Notes: generated by a model from the letters alone, not told the origin. 41,024 nt of DNA from Chara braunii (GCA_003427395.1 BFEA01000018.1:5665136-5706159); one strand, 5' to 3'. Counted from the stretch's first letter, positions 10,480 through 22,140 are shown. A program made the numbers and translations.

Positions 10480-10491
10480 GTCAGCCTTTTT
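10480..10491. repeat. Left target-site duplication of LINE-2
   Basis: GTCAGCCTTTTT directly precedes the poly-T (3' end) of LINE-2. The same 12 bases follow its 5' end at 18881-18892. The last five T merge with the poly-A tail on this side, so at least 7 bases are unambiguous. Confidence 0.8.
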
Positions 10492-10982
10492 TTTTTTTTT
10501 TTTTTTCAATTAAATGCTTTCATTAACAACAAATCATAACAGGAGGCCGAGGTCCTCACACATCAACCCGGGGTTATCTCGGCAGCATCAGCCGGTTTAG
10601 CTTACGGTCCCAGATAGGCTGGGAACCCTTTCACTCTTCATCTCAAGCTTCCATTGTTAATCTACTGGACCACGATGCATACCCTGAAAATTATACCTAT
10701 ACACTTGAATGATCACTAATACCAGCCACCTAATCTACAGCAGACGCCTAAGGCGGCAACCAGGTCTAAACGACCCGGTGGAATCCCCTGTTCCTCTGCT
10801 CTATAGACACTCTCCTAACGGAACACTGTGTCCCTACAAAACCGAGTGTCCTGGTTCCAGGCCTAGCACTTTCTAGCCTCCCCCTTAACGACCGAGTACC
10901 CAGGTCCCGTACACAATGGTTCTCCAGCTATCCTACTAACCTACTCCTAACCCAACCCCCTCTAATTATCATCTAAGCTTAA
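10487..10982 (-). other. LINE-2 3' UTR and poly-A tail
   Basis: Runs from the ORF2 stop (10983-10985) to the T20 tract. The block at 10542-10603 matches the LINE-1 block (1239-1300) and the LINE-4 block (30779-30839). The roughly 35 nt between block and poly-A are unrelated between copies. Confidence 0.75.
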
Positions 10983-13900
10983 CTATTCAACCACCTTGCG
11001 ACCATCAGGCCTTGCGACCATCAGGCCGCGGGTGGTATGAACCCTCGCCAACTGGTTTCCTTTCGCCCACGTTCTCAGAAACCACCAAAGGCTCCTCCTT
11101 GGGCCCTTGCCACTCCTGGCCTTCCTACGCCAGTCGGCCCAAATTGCTCTCCTCAGTCCACTTTTAATACCTGCCTTGGTCTCTCGATCCGAGAATGGGC
11201 GACCCTCAAACCTGGCCCTGTTTCTGTTTGCCCAAATCACAGAGCAAATCACTGCTCTGGCCACATGCGCCACATACGGCCAGCCCTTCTTCCCGGACTG
11301 CGCATCCCCTTCAAATCCCAACAACACCCATCTCTCATTCCACTCAATCCCCTCTCCCCCTATCCTTCTCCAATGATCTTCCCTTCACCTCCACACTCTT
11401 CTCGAGGCCGGACAGTCCCACCATACGTGTTTAGTGGACTCAAAGGGCCAGCAGCAGCGGGGCCAGGTCAGCACCACCTCCATCCCTCTGCTGCATAGCC
11501 AAACTGTCGAGGGGGTGACCAACAACGACAACATCCACAGTATGCTTGCTTGTTTGAGGTATGGCAGTGAGAGCAGAATACTCCACAGGTTCACAAATTC
11601 ACCCTCTTTCCCCTGAAGGTCCTCCAACAGGACAGCACTCCATCTTGCAATTGCCACCCCAGCTGGACTCCTCCCTTGTTGGTTGCCAGTCTGTAGGACT
11701 CATTGACTGTGAGGTTGGAGAGGTTTAATCCAAGGGGATTAGCCCTTGAAACAGTACCCCCCCTCCACTGCCATGCAAGAGGGTCTATGGATAACTCTCG
11801 CAGGGGAGTCCTACCCACCCACCTTGTAGATACGATTGCCCCTCTCCGGTTTCGAGTATGGATCACCCTCACTTGGGGGGGGTTCGACCATTGCCTGATA
11901 GTTTCTTCTCCCCCTGGAACCACCAAACCTGACGGCTCCCCCATCCTCCACTTCCGAACTTCTCTGAAACCGCAGTCCGTCAAACGTTGGACCTCCCAAG
12001 GCTCTTCCCTTCCTTGTCCTTCTTCATCTGCCATAGGGCCATACCACGTGCCTATCGGGTCCAGCCCTTCTGGGCCCAGCATCCGCTTCCAGTGATCCGG
12101 AATAGCTTGCAGCAGCTGTTGCCAATGTTCCTCCGAGTGCCACAGTCCATGCAAGGCACGGAGGATCTCACCGAAGGGTTTCCAGGTGCCTTGAAGGTCA
12201 GCCCACAAATCTGCAATTCTGGAAATGCCCCTACGAATCCAGGCTTTGCCAAATGCTCCCGGGGTTGATCCTGCAGAGAAGGGAAACCCCTCACTGTCTA
12301 AAATAAAACAGTTTTCAAACAATCCCTGCCTCAAGATCTCTTCTTTTGTCTCTGGCTGCACCTGGACTTCAGGGAGGTGACAGAGCCATGCTTTCCGTAC
12401 AGCTTCCCAGAACTCCGAAGAGAGTTTCTTCTTCACGAAGGACTTAATAAAAAAGCAGAGCCAGACGTCTTCTGCATGGCTGAGACCCAAGTCCCTCATC
12501 AGAGTTTTTTCCGCCAGCAAGATCCAATCATCCTTACTGTCTGACATAGCCACCCTGGCCAACCACTGCCTCAACTGTGCCTGATTCTTCTGTAGCGGGT
12601 CGATCAGTCCCAGGCCCCCCTGATCCTTGGGATAAGTGATGAGATCCCATGCAACCTTCGACATAAACCCTTCATCTGCTGCCGCTCTAGGCTTCCAGAG
12701 GAACTTGGAAGCCAGTCTTCTGATCTCTGCGACCACTGCTGCAGCGAGTTCCCTCACTGTACCTACAAACTAGATAAGAGGGAACAGGGCCACATTAATG
12801 ACCATGGCTCTGCCCATGAGCGACAGATGTCAGGCCGGTCCCCATACCCCTAACTTGGCCTGCACCGTTTGCTGCAGGATTGCCCCTTGTGTGATGCTCA
12901 TTAACCGAGTGTTCACCATCACCCCTAGAAACCGCTCTCCGGTCTCCGGGTCTACCCTTTGCATACCCCAATCCACCTGCAATACCCGACCCTCTGGCAG
13001 CAAGTATTTGGATTTGCTCCACATTACTAAGGCCTCTCATAGCAGCGAGTACTTTGCCAGCACCTCCTTCACCGCGCTCATCGACTCCACTGTATTGGCT
13101 GAGATCAAGAACAAGTCATCAGCTAGGGCTTTCGTTCTGCACTCCTTGGTGGTAGAAACCGGTAATCCTTTGATCCGAGGGTGCCTCCGAATGCGGTTCA
13201 TCGGGATCTCCAGCTGCAGCACAAAAAGGAGAGGGGCCAAGGGACAGCCCTGGCGCAGCGATCTGGAGAGGTGGAAGGAGTTTGAAAGGTGTCCATTAAC
13301 CTGAACAGCTGAGGTGGCCAATGTATACATAGCGGTCACCCATTTGCAAAAGCCCTGGCCAAACCCCATCTTCCTCAGTGTAGTAAGAACAAAGGACCAC
13401 CCAACCCTATCGTACGCCTTCTCCATGTCCAATAGCAGTAATGTGAAGTCCAAATCCTCGAATCACCTCAATGCTCTCAATCGCTGTTAAGATATTGACG
13501 AAGATAGAGCGATCCTGGACGAAGGCTCCTTGGTCGCCCTCCACCAATCTTGGAAGGATCTTCCCCAGGCGCAGGGCCAGGGTTTTTGCCAGCAATTTGT
13601 AATTCACGTTCAGCACCGAGATGGGGCGGTAATTCCTAATATTCGCCTTATCCCCTTTTTTGAACATCACTGAGATGACCCTATGGGTCATAGCTCCACC
13701 CAACGCACCCTCCAGCAGCACCTCATTGTAAACTTCCACTAGCGACGGACCCCTCACATCCAAACAGGCTCAATAGAATTCTACTGTTAGGCGTCACGAC
13801 CTGGGCACTTCCCTGGGGCCATCGTCATGAGTGTTTGCTTCAGCTCCTCTAAAGTGATCGGCCTGTCCAGGTCCATCCTCTCTCCCACTGATAACTGAAC

Positions 13901-15247
13901 TGCATTATCCTGCCACATATCCAATTCCAAGGACAGGTCTGAGTTTACTGTGTCCTGCACCCGCCTTGCCGTCAAAATGTCTGCATAGTACAACTTAGCG
14001 TATTCCAACATATCCTCCTGGGCGGGTGACTCAGCTGCACCACCTGATGGAAGGAAGTGCTAGGCAGCAACTTGCGAAAAGTCTCTTTTTTAAATTCGTG
14101 ATCCGATCATGAACCAAGATGCCTTTAACTTTCAGCATCTCCTCCCACTGAGTCTGTTTCTCCATCTGTAACTTTTCCCACTCCGACAATCTACTTTCCC
14201 TTTCCCTGGCCCAAACCAGCTCGGAGATTGGGAGCATTTCCATTCTCCTTTCTGCCTCCCCCACCCTCCTTCTGCACAGATCGTCCTTCCTGTTTCGCTC
14301 CCTCGTCAAAATTCTAGAACTGACATCCAACACTCCAGAAATTACTGTTGTGCCTCCATCTAACCAGTCTTTTGTGGACGGGAAGTGAGGTCTCGTGACT
14401 TGCCAGTTCTCCCAGTGGGACTGTACCCAGCCCAGCAGCCCCGGGTCCTCCAAGTTCTGGGCGTTCAACTTAAAATGACTCCTTCCTCCCCCTCGCGTCC
14501 CTAAGAGCACTATATCCGTTAGCACCGGCTTATGATCTGACAAAGGATGTGACCGTTGATGAACATGTGTGAGTGCATGAGCCAGCCCTTTCCCTACTAG
14601 GCAGTAGTCCAATCTTTGTCTCACTACCTCCCTGTGCTGGTCTTCTGCCTGAGCTCAGGAATTGGAGTACCAAGTGTACCCCGGTAATTCTGGATTCAGA
14701 CTACGAAAGGGGTTATTAGCTCTCTTTCCTTAATGAACTATGTCAATGCTACTGTATCTCTTCTTCCTGCTGACCAGGAACCTCTGCTCAGAGCTTCATC
14801 CAGGGAGAGGTTTCAGTCCCCCATGATGACCAGGTTGTCAGTCTGTGGAACTATTGCAGCCAGATTCTGAAAAAACTCTGCACGCGAGGACGGGTCAGAG
14901 GGTGCATAAACTGTCATGATCACCCACTCTATCTGTCCCGAGATAAACCTTACCCAAGCCCATTTACCCCACAGGTCCGTTTCAGCATCCACAATATATG
15001 CTTGTAGGGATTTGTGCAGGAGTATAGCCACCCCTCCTCTCGTGCCTTGCGCAGGAGCCCAGTACTACGGGCCGTCCCACCACCCCTACAGCAAATCTAA
15101 CTTGTCATCTCCCAACTTTGTTTCCTGTAGGCATAGACAGTCCACTTTCTGTTTGAACATCCACGACTTCACCCTCTTCCTCTTTTCTCTCCCTGATGTA
15201 TCACCTAAGCCCCGCACATTCCATGTAGCCAACTTCAACTTAACCAT
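10983..15247 (-). pseudogene. LINE-2 ORF2: endonuclease / reverse transcriptase / zinc finger (inactivated)
   Basis: Same architecture as LINE-1 ORF2, from MVKLKLATWN at 15247. Endonuclease motifs ATWN, LQETK, GD-stop-N and LSDHKPV are visible. The RT has GKCPGRD, KGD..IRNYRPISVLN, LDMEKAYDRVGW, RQGCPLAPLLF and LADD (13112-13126). The zf-RVT region near 11400-11480 reads WPRC..STKHVWWDCP, so its first Cys ligand is Trp. Breaks include TAG at 15086-15088 and 15065-15067 (both Gln in LINE-1), TGA at 14813-14815 (the Trp of catalytic GDWN), TGA at 13770-13772 (Arg), a frameshift near 13450, TGA near 13037, TAG at 12770-12772 (Trp) and a shift near 11640. Most stops are explained by C-to-T or G-to-A changes. 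Confidence 0.88.
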
Positions 15248-17590
15248 TAACAGCATCTTCCTCTGTTGGGTGTTGGATGCGGGAATCAAGTTCGTCACCC
15301 CATATGGGCGTACCTTGGACCGGGGACTGATGCATTGGGCTCTGCCTTGAGGCCCCTCCTGAGTGGCTTTGCTGTGACGAAGTACGCCGGGCTCTACCTG
15401 TGAATCCAACATGAATCTGGGACGTAGGTTGCGGCTGTCCGGCAGTTTCTCATTGACCTTCAACAGCAACAGCGCGGAAACCTCTTCAGTCAGGGCGATA
15501 GCCTCTAGCTCATGGCTGTTTGCTTCCCTCACCGCATCCAAGTGGAACCACTTAACCCCCGCCAGTGTCAGTGTTTCTGTTGTCGGGGGATCCAGGCGAG
15601 CATCTAATAGTGGAAAATAAAACTTATCTTCTAACGGTACTATACAGCCGACCATCACTGACCTCGGTATAATCCTGATAGGAAAGGTATCCCCAAACAG
15701 GAATTTTGTCCGTGTCAGAATCCCGCCTGGTAGAGGAGTCTTCACTGTAGCCACCGACGGAAGGTACGGTCTTCCATCTGCCTGTGTCAGGCCTAGAAAG
15801 AATGTTGTGCTGCCAATCATGGCGCAGACCAACGGCACCATTCTCCTTTCGATTATATGTGGGTCACATCCCTGCCTGTTTCTGTAGCCCCGCTTACTGG
15901 TCGTGTCTGAGTCAGCCTCTCTCTCCTCCGGATCCCCTGAACTGCCTGTGGACGACATAGAGCCTTCTGCCCGCAGAAAACCTGACCCTCCCAGCGCCCT
16001 GTCATCACCAATGAACTCACTGCTCATTGCTACCCTGGACCTTGAGGAGGTCGAGTGACTACCAACCTCCTGATGTAGCCCTCCTTGTGCCCCTCCCCTT
16101 AGGTCTATGTGTCCCCCTTTCTGCTCCCTGGTCCCATACTGACTGTCCCCGACCTGGGCCGCCTGCTGTCCCACCCTCGAGCGGCTCAAGTCATCCCCTT
16201 GACGCCCTCTGTGCTGAGCTGAGAAAGAGGTCTCAGTAGCTCTGTATATTGTCTCCTGCTGCGGCCTCACTGGGATTGCTCGAATAACTGTGGGCGGGCC
16301 ATATAGGACCTGGGCGCCTGGTATTCCCCCACCTCCATGGTCCTGCACGGATCTGGGACAAGCCACGTACTGCTGCTGGTATCTCACCTGCTGAATTGGA
16401 GCCGGACCATACGGATCTACCACCGTACCAGCCCATGGTAGGGTAGTGTTTCCCATCTGTGGTACATAGGGCGGTGGTTGACCTGCCTGACCCTGGTCAC
16501 CATAGTACTGGACCTGGACCTGCTCTGTATAGGCTACTGGTTGAGGACCTGACCAGTTATGTGGGCCCATCTGAGGCCCCGGATGTGTATGTGTGCATGT
16601 GCCCCGAACTTGGGCCTGCTGATGCTGTAGGGACTGTCTTGAGTGAGTACCTCCCTGCACAGGTACCGGGACCTGGTTGGTCTGTGGATGGGCCGGAACT
16701 TGGTTACTTTGACTTGGAGCCTGCTGCTGATGACCCTGCTGGCGGCCTTGCGAAGGTTGTGCTTGGGGATGCTGCGGCGGGAGCCTCGAGTTCGCCCACG
16801 TACACCTCGGGCCTGTAGAGGGCTGCCTCGGGCAGTTATCCTCCGTGTGGAAGTACCACCTGCAGCGCTTGCACCAGTCTGAGTATGGAATGGCCACCTC
16901 CACTGTCCACACTTCCCCCTTCGGGGACTCAATTGTTAGTGAGTTCTCCACTCTGAACCGGGCTTGGGGGTCCATGTCGATCTTGATGTTCATCAACTTC
17001 GGCTTTGATCTATCAGCCTCTGGGGGGTGCATCTGCAGCACTCTGCCAATGAGTCCTTCCGCAGCTGAGGGTAGGTAGCACATGGCGTCCAAAGGAACTC
17101 TCAAAGCCACGATCCAAAAGTTCGTTTCAGCCTCCCTCAATTTCCATTCCTTCAACTCCATCTTAGTCATCCAAGGTTTAACCAAGACAGAGTAGTCCTT
17201 CCCACCTAGACATAGTTTAATCATCCCCCTCTAAGTTTACCAATTGGCCACTTCGACCGCTTTTGCCACATATGATGACAGATTCGGGCTTTCGAATTTT
17301 ATCCTTCCTCTTCTGACTTCTGGGTTAAACAGTCGTCTGGTCATCCATCCGTCTTCATGCGCTCGAATTAGGTCTTCCTTCACACTTCTATTCAATTCCC
17401 TCGCATCATCTTGGAAGATAAAGATGACTGTTCTTTCCTTTAGCCATCTCTCCTTGATTGCATCAAAGGATTCGTTTACTCTGAACCTCTTTCCTCTCTC
17501 GTCAATCACCACCTTTCCCGCATTCTCCACTAATTGACCCACCCCCTCATCGTAACATTGCTCAATCGAGTGCCTAGCTCTGTCCTCCAT
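15248..17590 (-). pseudogene. LINE-2 ORF1: gag-like CCHC protein
   Basis: Starts at ATG 17590 (MEDRARHSIEQ) and reads through a gag-like N-terminal domain to TAA at 17237-17239 and TAG at 17231-17233. It then stays open to 15086 and runs in frame into the endonuclease. The zinc knuckle at 16832-16873 has the intact pattern CKRCRWYFHTEDNC (CX2CX4HX4C). A Gln/Pro-rich region (about 16800-16250) and the conserved C-terminal domain (MVPLVCAMIGS..FFLGLTQADGR) follow. Role: binding of element RNA. In LINE-1 and LINE-4 ORF2 is in the +1 frame, so the single frame here probably arose by an indel in the linker. Confidence 0.85.
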
Positions 17591-17631
17591 GGCCCAGAAG
17601 TTGGTTTCTGGGGGACAGGGTGGGGGTACCT

Positions 17632-17664
<33 letters not shown>

Positions 17665-18880
17665 NNNNNNNNNNNNNNNNNNNNNNNNNNNNNNNNNNNN
17701 NNNNNNNNNNNNNNNNNNNNNNNNNNNNNNNNNNNNNNNNNNTCCCTATCCCAATTTCCTCTCCACTCCTAACCGTCGGTGGTGACGCTTGTAGATCGTT
17801 AGATAGCGGTATCAGAGCACACAGCTTAGTCCTTACTTCACCGGGGGGAAGGGGGATACTCCGGTATTCTTAATTCACTTAAGGTTCGTTCGATAGCTGG
17901 GTACGAGAATATAATACGAGTGTCTCTTGAACACCCCCTACACTCTCCCTGCCCTTCTTTGGCCTTTTATCTCTTCCACCATGCTGCTCCATGAAATCCC
18001 AACCCTGGGGCTAATGCATCAAGGCCATTTAGGCATGCCGCTGGATCCCTTTTCCCAACTTAGCTGCGGGGGAGGTACCACCCGCCCACAATAATAACTT
18101 CAATATCTTCAACACCCAGGGCTAAACATCTACTCTTCTGAATCTGCTTCTCTATTCCACACCCCGATTACAAAGTATCCCCCCCAAAACACTCAGGATA
18201 AATGTTTCTCACCTCCTCTTTTCCTCAGGGTGCATTAGACCAATCAACCTTCCTGTGTCCACCCTACGTCCCTGATTCCTATATTTCTCACCAATTGTCC
18301 GGAAACCTTCCCTTCCTCTCCCCTTCCCTTCTCCTCTCCATCGGGAAGGGATACCTAACACTGTTGATGGTGTGATATAAGGATGGCCGACTTAACCTAC
18401 CGACGGCTCCGCCCACAAATAGCTTCTGAATCAACAATTCTGCCCAAGGTCTAGAGAAAACACTAGCCGGATCTCCCCCCCCGCAGCATGATCCTCTTCC
18501 TCTTCAACCATATACAGTCTTCACTTTGACCAGCGGCTTCTCTCCAATCAGATAGCTCCCAGGATGATGACACCCATGCGCTTAAACGAGGGAGGGGATG
18601 CCTTCACTGAACTGGGAGAACGATACTGGATCGCCTTACACTTGGGGTTTCCAAGGCTACCTCGAAAGGAATCCTAACTGGCATGGCCAGTGCTCACGAT
18701 GAGTGAGTGTGATGGATCCTTCTCTCCTCGTCGACGATGGCGAGGGTGGCGACGAGGCAGGGTCTGGGTCTGACTGAGAGGGAAGCCTGAATCCCATGTC
18801 GGCCCGGACCGGCGCCGGTTCGGAGCGGCCATAATTAGCGCTCAATTAGCGCAGCCGCCCAGCCGCGGCGCCCCCCCCTC
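17591..18880 (-). other. LINE-2 5' UTR with C31 run and N gap
   Basis: About 1.3 kb, longer than in LINE-1. It contains a C31 tract at 17634-17664, 78 N at 17665-17742, and a short GGGGACAGG / CCTGTCCCC inverted repeat just before the C tract. The outer 250 bp align with the LINE-1 5' end. CTCAATTAGCGC near 18841 gives CGCTAATTGAG on the element strand, and a related CGCTAATTCTGAGCGC is found at the 5' end of LINE-3. Confidence 0.65.
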
Positions 18881-18892
18881 GTCAGCCTTTTT
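18881..18892. repeat. Right target-site duplication of LINE-2
   Basis: GTCAGCCTTTTT, identical to 10480-10491, abuts the 5' terminus of LINE-2. The following GTGCAGGCGAAG continues the pre-insertion sequence. Confidence 0.8.
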
Positions 18893-19554
18893 GTGCAGGC
18901 GAAGCACTGTAGCAAGGTCACAATATTCCCCCCCCCCAAAAAAAAAGAGGTCTGGAAAACATGACGCTGCTACAGTGATTTTGAAATAAAAGAAAAAGGA
19001 ACAAATGGTGAAAGTGCGTAGGGTACACAGCAAAAACTTTTTCACTTTTTCTGAATCTGTTCCAAACTCAGAATGCCGCATGATTTCCCGTCCATTGATG
19101 GTGTGTAGCAATCCAACTCTGTCACACATGATTGAAAACCGCACGTACACAGTATAATACGGCGCTAGTGGGTCCTGGCCCTGGCCTTGCTGAAACAAAG
19201 CTCGTCGCCCATCTGAAAAAAGTATGGGCGGCCCCCTATTGATAAATTCAATCGGCGGTCTTTGTCGCGTTCCGTCCTCTGAAAGCAGCCCGCGGCCAAT
19301 GTATGGCATGTACTGGTGGTTTAATGGTGCAGGACCAGCAAGGTAAGGACGACATTCTGAGCCAGACGACAGAGCCCCAGTCCCACCAACAAGCAGGCCC
19401 GCACTACAGAGCCTCGAGCGCTGTACCTGTACAATAAGGGTAACAAAAAGAAAAAAAGAAAAAAAAAAAGGGTAACCATGCGACAGAAGTTGATAGGCCC
19501 CAATCTGTGTGCCCCCCTGCCGAGTGCATTGTCCTTTTTTCTTTTTTTGATCTT
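18893..19554. other. Spacer, former right flank of the LINE-2 target
   Basis: No gene found. It contains C- and A-homopolymers (18931-18947) and another copy of the dispersed motif, CGCTAGTGGGTCCTGGCCC at 19163-19181. That copy is preceded by a GTCACACAT-like element, as is the copy at 10162. Confidence 0.4.
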
Positions 19555-19770
19555 TTTTCCGTTTTCTTTCTTTTTTTACTTAGCTATATTATTATCTCAA
19601 TTTAACCTTCACTACCTAGTCCTAGGCCTTCATTCTTTTTTCTTTTTCTTTTTTAAGAATCTGCAGGGTCCATTCAGACAAGGTTCACTACCTACTTACC
19701 GCTAGTCCTAGCTTCATATTCTTTTTCTTTTTTCTTTTTGAAGAATCTGCAGGATCTATTCAGACAAGGC
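19555..19770 (-). repeat. SINE-tail-like repeat and 85-bp tandem duplication
   Basis: On the minus strand 19560-19630 reads as a tail, TAGTGAAGGTTAAATTGAG, ending near an A-rich run. It matches the tail of the SINE at 24989-25070 and a partial copy at 39680-39735. Next to it, a polypyrimidine unit ending AGAATCTGCAGG-TC-ATTCAGACAAGG occurs twice, at about 19641-19683 and 19726-19769 (period about 85 bp). No tRNA-like head was found, so this is probably a truncated SINE. Confidence 0.45.
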
Positions 19771-20202
19771 CAAGGACAATATTCCACTACAGAATACAGT
19801 ACCCGACAGGACAAGGACATGACTCTAGCAGACTGCAGTCCCTCCTTTTTTCTTTGTTGTTTCTTTTCTGTTTTCTTTTTTCCTTTTCTTCTTTTTTCAT
19901 TTGAGGCGTGCGGATTCGATCATAGTACCCGCATGATGAAACGGCACTTGCAAATGAACTCCGGTTTTGAGACATCCACGAGGATGAAGAGGCATCGGCT
20001 CCATCAAGGCTGGGAAGCGTCTTCATAGGCTCTTCAGTGCCTGGCAGCCCTTCCTACTCCAAGCACAAGGGATCAGAAGATCTCTCCCCTTCTTTCTGTT
20101 CTTTCCGGTTTCCCAAAAAAGGGGGAAGTAGCATCGTAACATGGGCACTAGCGTGCTAGTTGTCTTTTTTTTTTCTTTTTTTTTTTCAAAGAAGAGGTAG
20201 AT
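19771..20202. other. Low-complexity spacer
   Basis: Long T/C tracts (19850-19905 and 20163-20187) are interspersed with unique sequence. No supported gene. Confidence 0.4.
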
Positions 20203-20205
20203 ATA

Positions 20206-20661
20206 GGGGCTCGTTCGACACTCCTTGGGGCGTCCTCGGGGCCGAAGGAAGTTTCCTTGGGGGTTTCAAGGAAATTCCTGCCATCGTTCCACCTGTCCTC
20301 GGGGACGTCGCCCGATGACATTTCCTTCGAACGATGTCAGACAAGAAAAAAGAAAAGAAAAAGAAAATCAAATGTGTTTGAGTCCTTCAGACAATAGGGT
20401 GCCGCCACGATCCAGGTTCTCGGTTGTAACGTCTCTCTACCCATGTGCCCGCTCCTCTCCGTGAAAAGCGGATTCCTTTTGCCCAAGGGACCTCGTGAGG
20501 TCCCTTGGGCAAAAGGAAGAAATGGCTGGGGAATCCTCGGAGCCCAAGGAATTTCCTTCGGAGTGTTTTCACTTTTTTTTTCCCGACTGCATCCCCGAGG
20601 ATAGGTGGAATGAACATTTCTTCGGGGACTTTACTCGCCCGAGGAGTGTCGAACGAGCCCC
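20206..20661. mobile_element. 456-bp MITE with perfect 20-bp TIRs (Tourist/Harbinger-like)
   Basis: The left end GGGGCTCGTTCGACACTCCT (20206-20225) is the exact inverse complement of 20642-20661. ATA flanks both ends (20203-20205 and 20662-20664), a 3-bp target duplication. The 3-bp duplication and a GGGGCTCGTT-like end recall PIF/Harbinger (Tourist) MITEs of plants. Imperfect inverted similarity extends inward: GTTCCACCTGTCCTCGGGG near 20285 against the complement of CCCCGAGGATAGGTGGAA near 20591. A separate near-perfect palindrome sits in the middle. It encodes no transposase, so it would be mobilised in trans. Confidence 0.8.
20473..20518. repeat. 46-bp near-perfect palindrome inside the MITE
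   Basis: A 22-nt arm (20473-20494, TTCCTTTTGCCCAAGGGACC plus TC) is followed by GT and its exact inverse complement (20497-20518). The stem has no mismatches. It would form a cruciform in DNA or a very stable hairpin in RNA. No poly-U run follows, so it is not a bacterial-style terminator. Confidence 0.9.
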
Positions 20662-20664
20662 ATA

Positions 20665-21216
20665 TTCATATAACCGAGAACCGGGCCCGGCATCCCTTAC
20701 ATCATTTGCTGCGGCCAAACGGGCTAAGCAAGGCACTTTCGGCCAAACCTATCCCTCCACAGCCCGAATCAATGACCAGGAACAAATCCCCAGGTTTCAG
20801 CTCTATACCCTAATTAGTGTTAGGTGTCGTTTTGAATAAGGGAAGTAGGGACTTAATCGCCCCTAACGGTCGGAGAATGACGATCGGCTGGACTATTAAG
20901 GGGAAGACCAGAGAGTACACCAGCGTCTCGAACAGATGTTCAATAAGCCGCTCAACTTTCAGATATCCCATCCGTGCCTCCTAGGTGCTTCAGTTGGCCA
21001 TATCGGAGCTGATGCAGTGCAGATCATAGACTTTCCTCTGGACATGGACATAATGGCAGCTAACAGAGACACACAAGATGACGCACCGGTACTACCGCAA
21101 ACCTATGACTTGGCCCTTTAGTCCTTGAAGGCATCCTCATTCCTTGCCGGTCAAGTTCCCTTACTGCTTTGGTTTGCCATGCTGCTGTTGCTTTTGCCTC
21201 GCGCTTCTCCCAAACC
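20665..21216. other. Unassigned spacer
   Basis: A 61-codon open frame from 20936 (MFNKPLNFQISHPCLLGAS) ends at 21121. It has balanced composition and no repeat character, but I recognise no family and see no splice or start context. It could be a gene fragment or chance. Confidence 0.3.
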
Positions 21217-21218
21217 TA

Positions 21219-21323
21219 CCTTCTTCCCCTGAATACAACGTACGGTCATTATAGCTGTATCTAGACTGAAAGATGCCTCAAATACAGCTATAAGGACTGT
21301 ATGTTTTATTCGGGGGAAGAAGG
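21219..21323. mobile_element. 105-bp Stowaway-like MITE, copy 2
   Basis: Same family and same length as 596-700. The left arm starts CCTTCTTCCCCTGAATACAA and the right arm is its inverse complement. TA flanks both ends (21217-21218 and 21324-21325). The shared core is CGTACGGTCATTATAGCTG. Confidence 0.75.
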
Positions 21324-21325
21324 TA

Positions 21326-22140
21326 GTCCTTGCATATGGACTCGTAAACTTCTGCCAGTTGGAAAGTATCGCGCTCGCCCCCGTGCCGCTGTTCGCATTC
21401 TATGTGAAGCTTGCAATTGCTTACTTTCACTGTCATGCTGGTGACCTCCCTTACCGTCTGCGTTATTGCCACCGCTACTGCGCTTGCTGTCCTCTCACCT
21501 GGTACATGAAGAGGCGGTAGTACCCAAACGCCCGCCTGTAGAGCAAGCCTATGCACGGTAGTGCCTGGCAACAAAGGCACAGACAGGACGGGCTACCACA
21601 TGGAAGTGATATTTCATCTGGTCGACATGGGGGAAATTGAAGAAAGAAGGGAGAGCAGCGCACTGGAACGTCTTATTTTCTGTCTCATCACCTTCCTAAC
21701 CTTCTCTCCTTCCTTTCCTTCCTCTTCTTTCTCACCGTCATTCGCCATCCAGCTCACCCTCCCTCTCGGCCTCCTCACCCCCGCCTTCCCCTGCATGCTC
21801 TAACCCACCCACTCGAACATGACGTACACCTGCAGCACTCTCTCTACACCCTCCCCCTCCCCCTCTTCTACCCCTGGCTAATACCTACCCCGCTCTACCC
21901 ATAGTACTGCCCATTTCTCGCCCACCGAACACCCCCCCAGGCTTCCGCTCCTCTTCCCCTCCTCCATCCTTTTCCTCTCCTCCCTCCCTTTCTTCCACTT
22001 CTTTTGCGCCTCACGACAAACAAGGAAGGTGCTCCCTCTAACGACGCTTCTAATGGTGGCAGCAGAAAGGCCTCAGGGAATCGCCACCCTCTCCTGTTAT
22101 GGTCGTCGAGTTTCATGCAGTAGATGGTATATAGTACAAC
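21326..22140. other. Pyrimidine-rich spacer
   Basis: Strongly C/T-rich, especially 21690-22010. No supported gene; the open frames here are short and compositionally biased. Confidence 0.4.

Larger units (their letters stand above)
10487..18880 (-). mobile_element. LINE-2: full-length non-LTR retrotransposon with target-site duplication
   Basis: The 8.4-kb element is in the same family and orientation as LINE-1. It has a poly-A tail (T20 at 10487-10506), the conserved 3' UTR block, ORF2, ORF1, a 1.3-kb 5' UTR and a G-rich 5' terminus at 18880. The 12-bp GTCAGCCTTTTT repeats flanking it fix both ends and show integration by target-primed reverse transcription. It carries more stops than LINE-1. 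ORF1 and the endonuclease share one reading frame here, unlike LINE-1 and LINE-4. A 78-base N gap (17665-17742) follows a C31 run in the 5' UTR. Confidence 0.92.

Noticed and set aside
20473-20518. Intrinsic transcription terminator
   Set aside because: The genome is eukaryotic and no U-run follows the hairpin.
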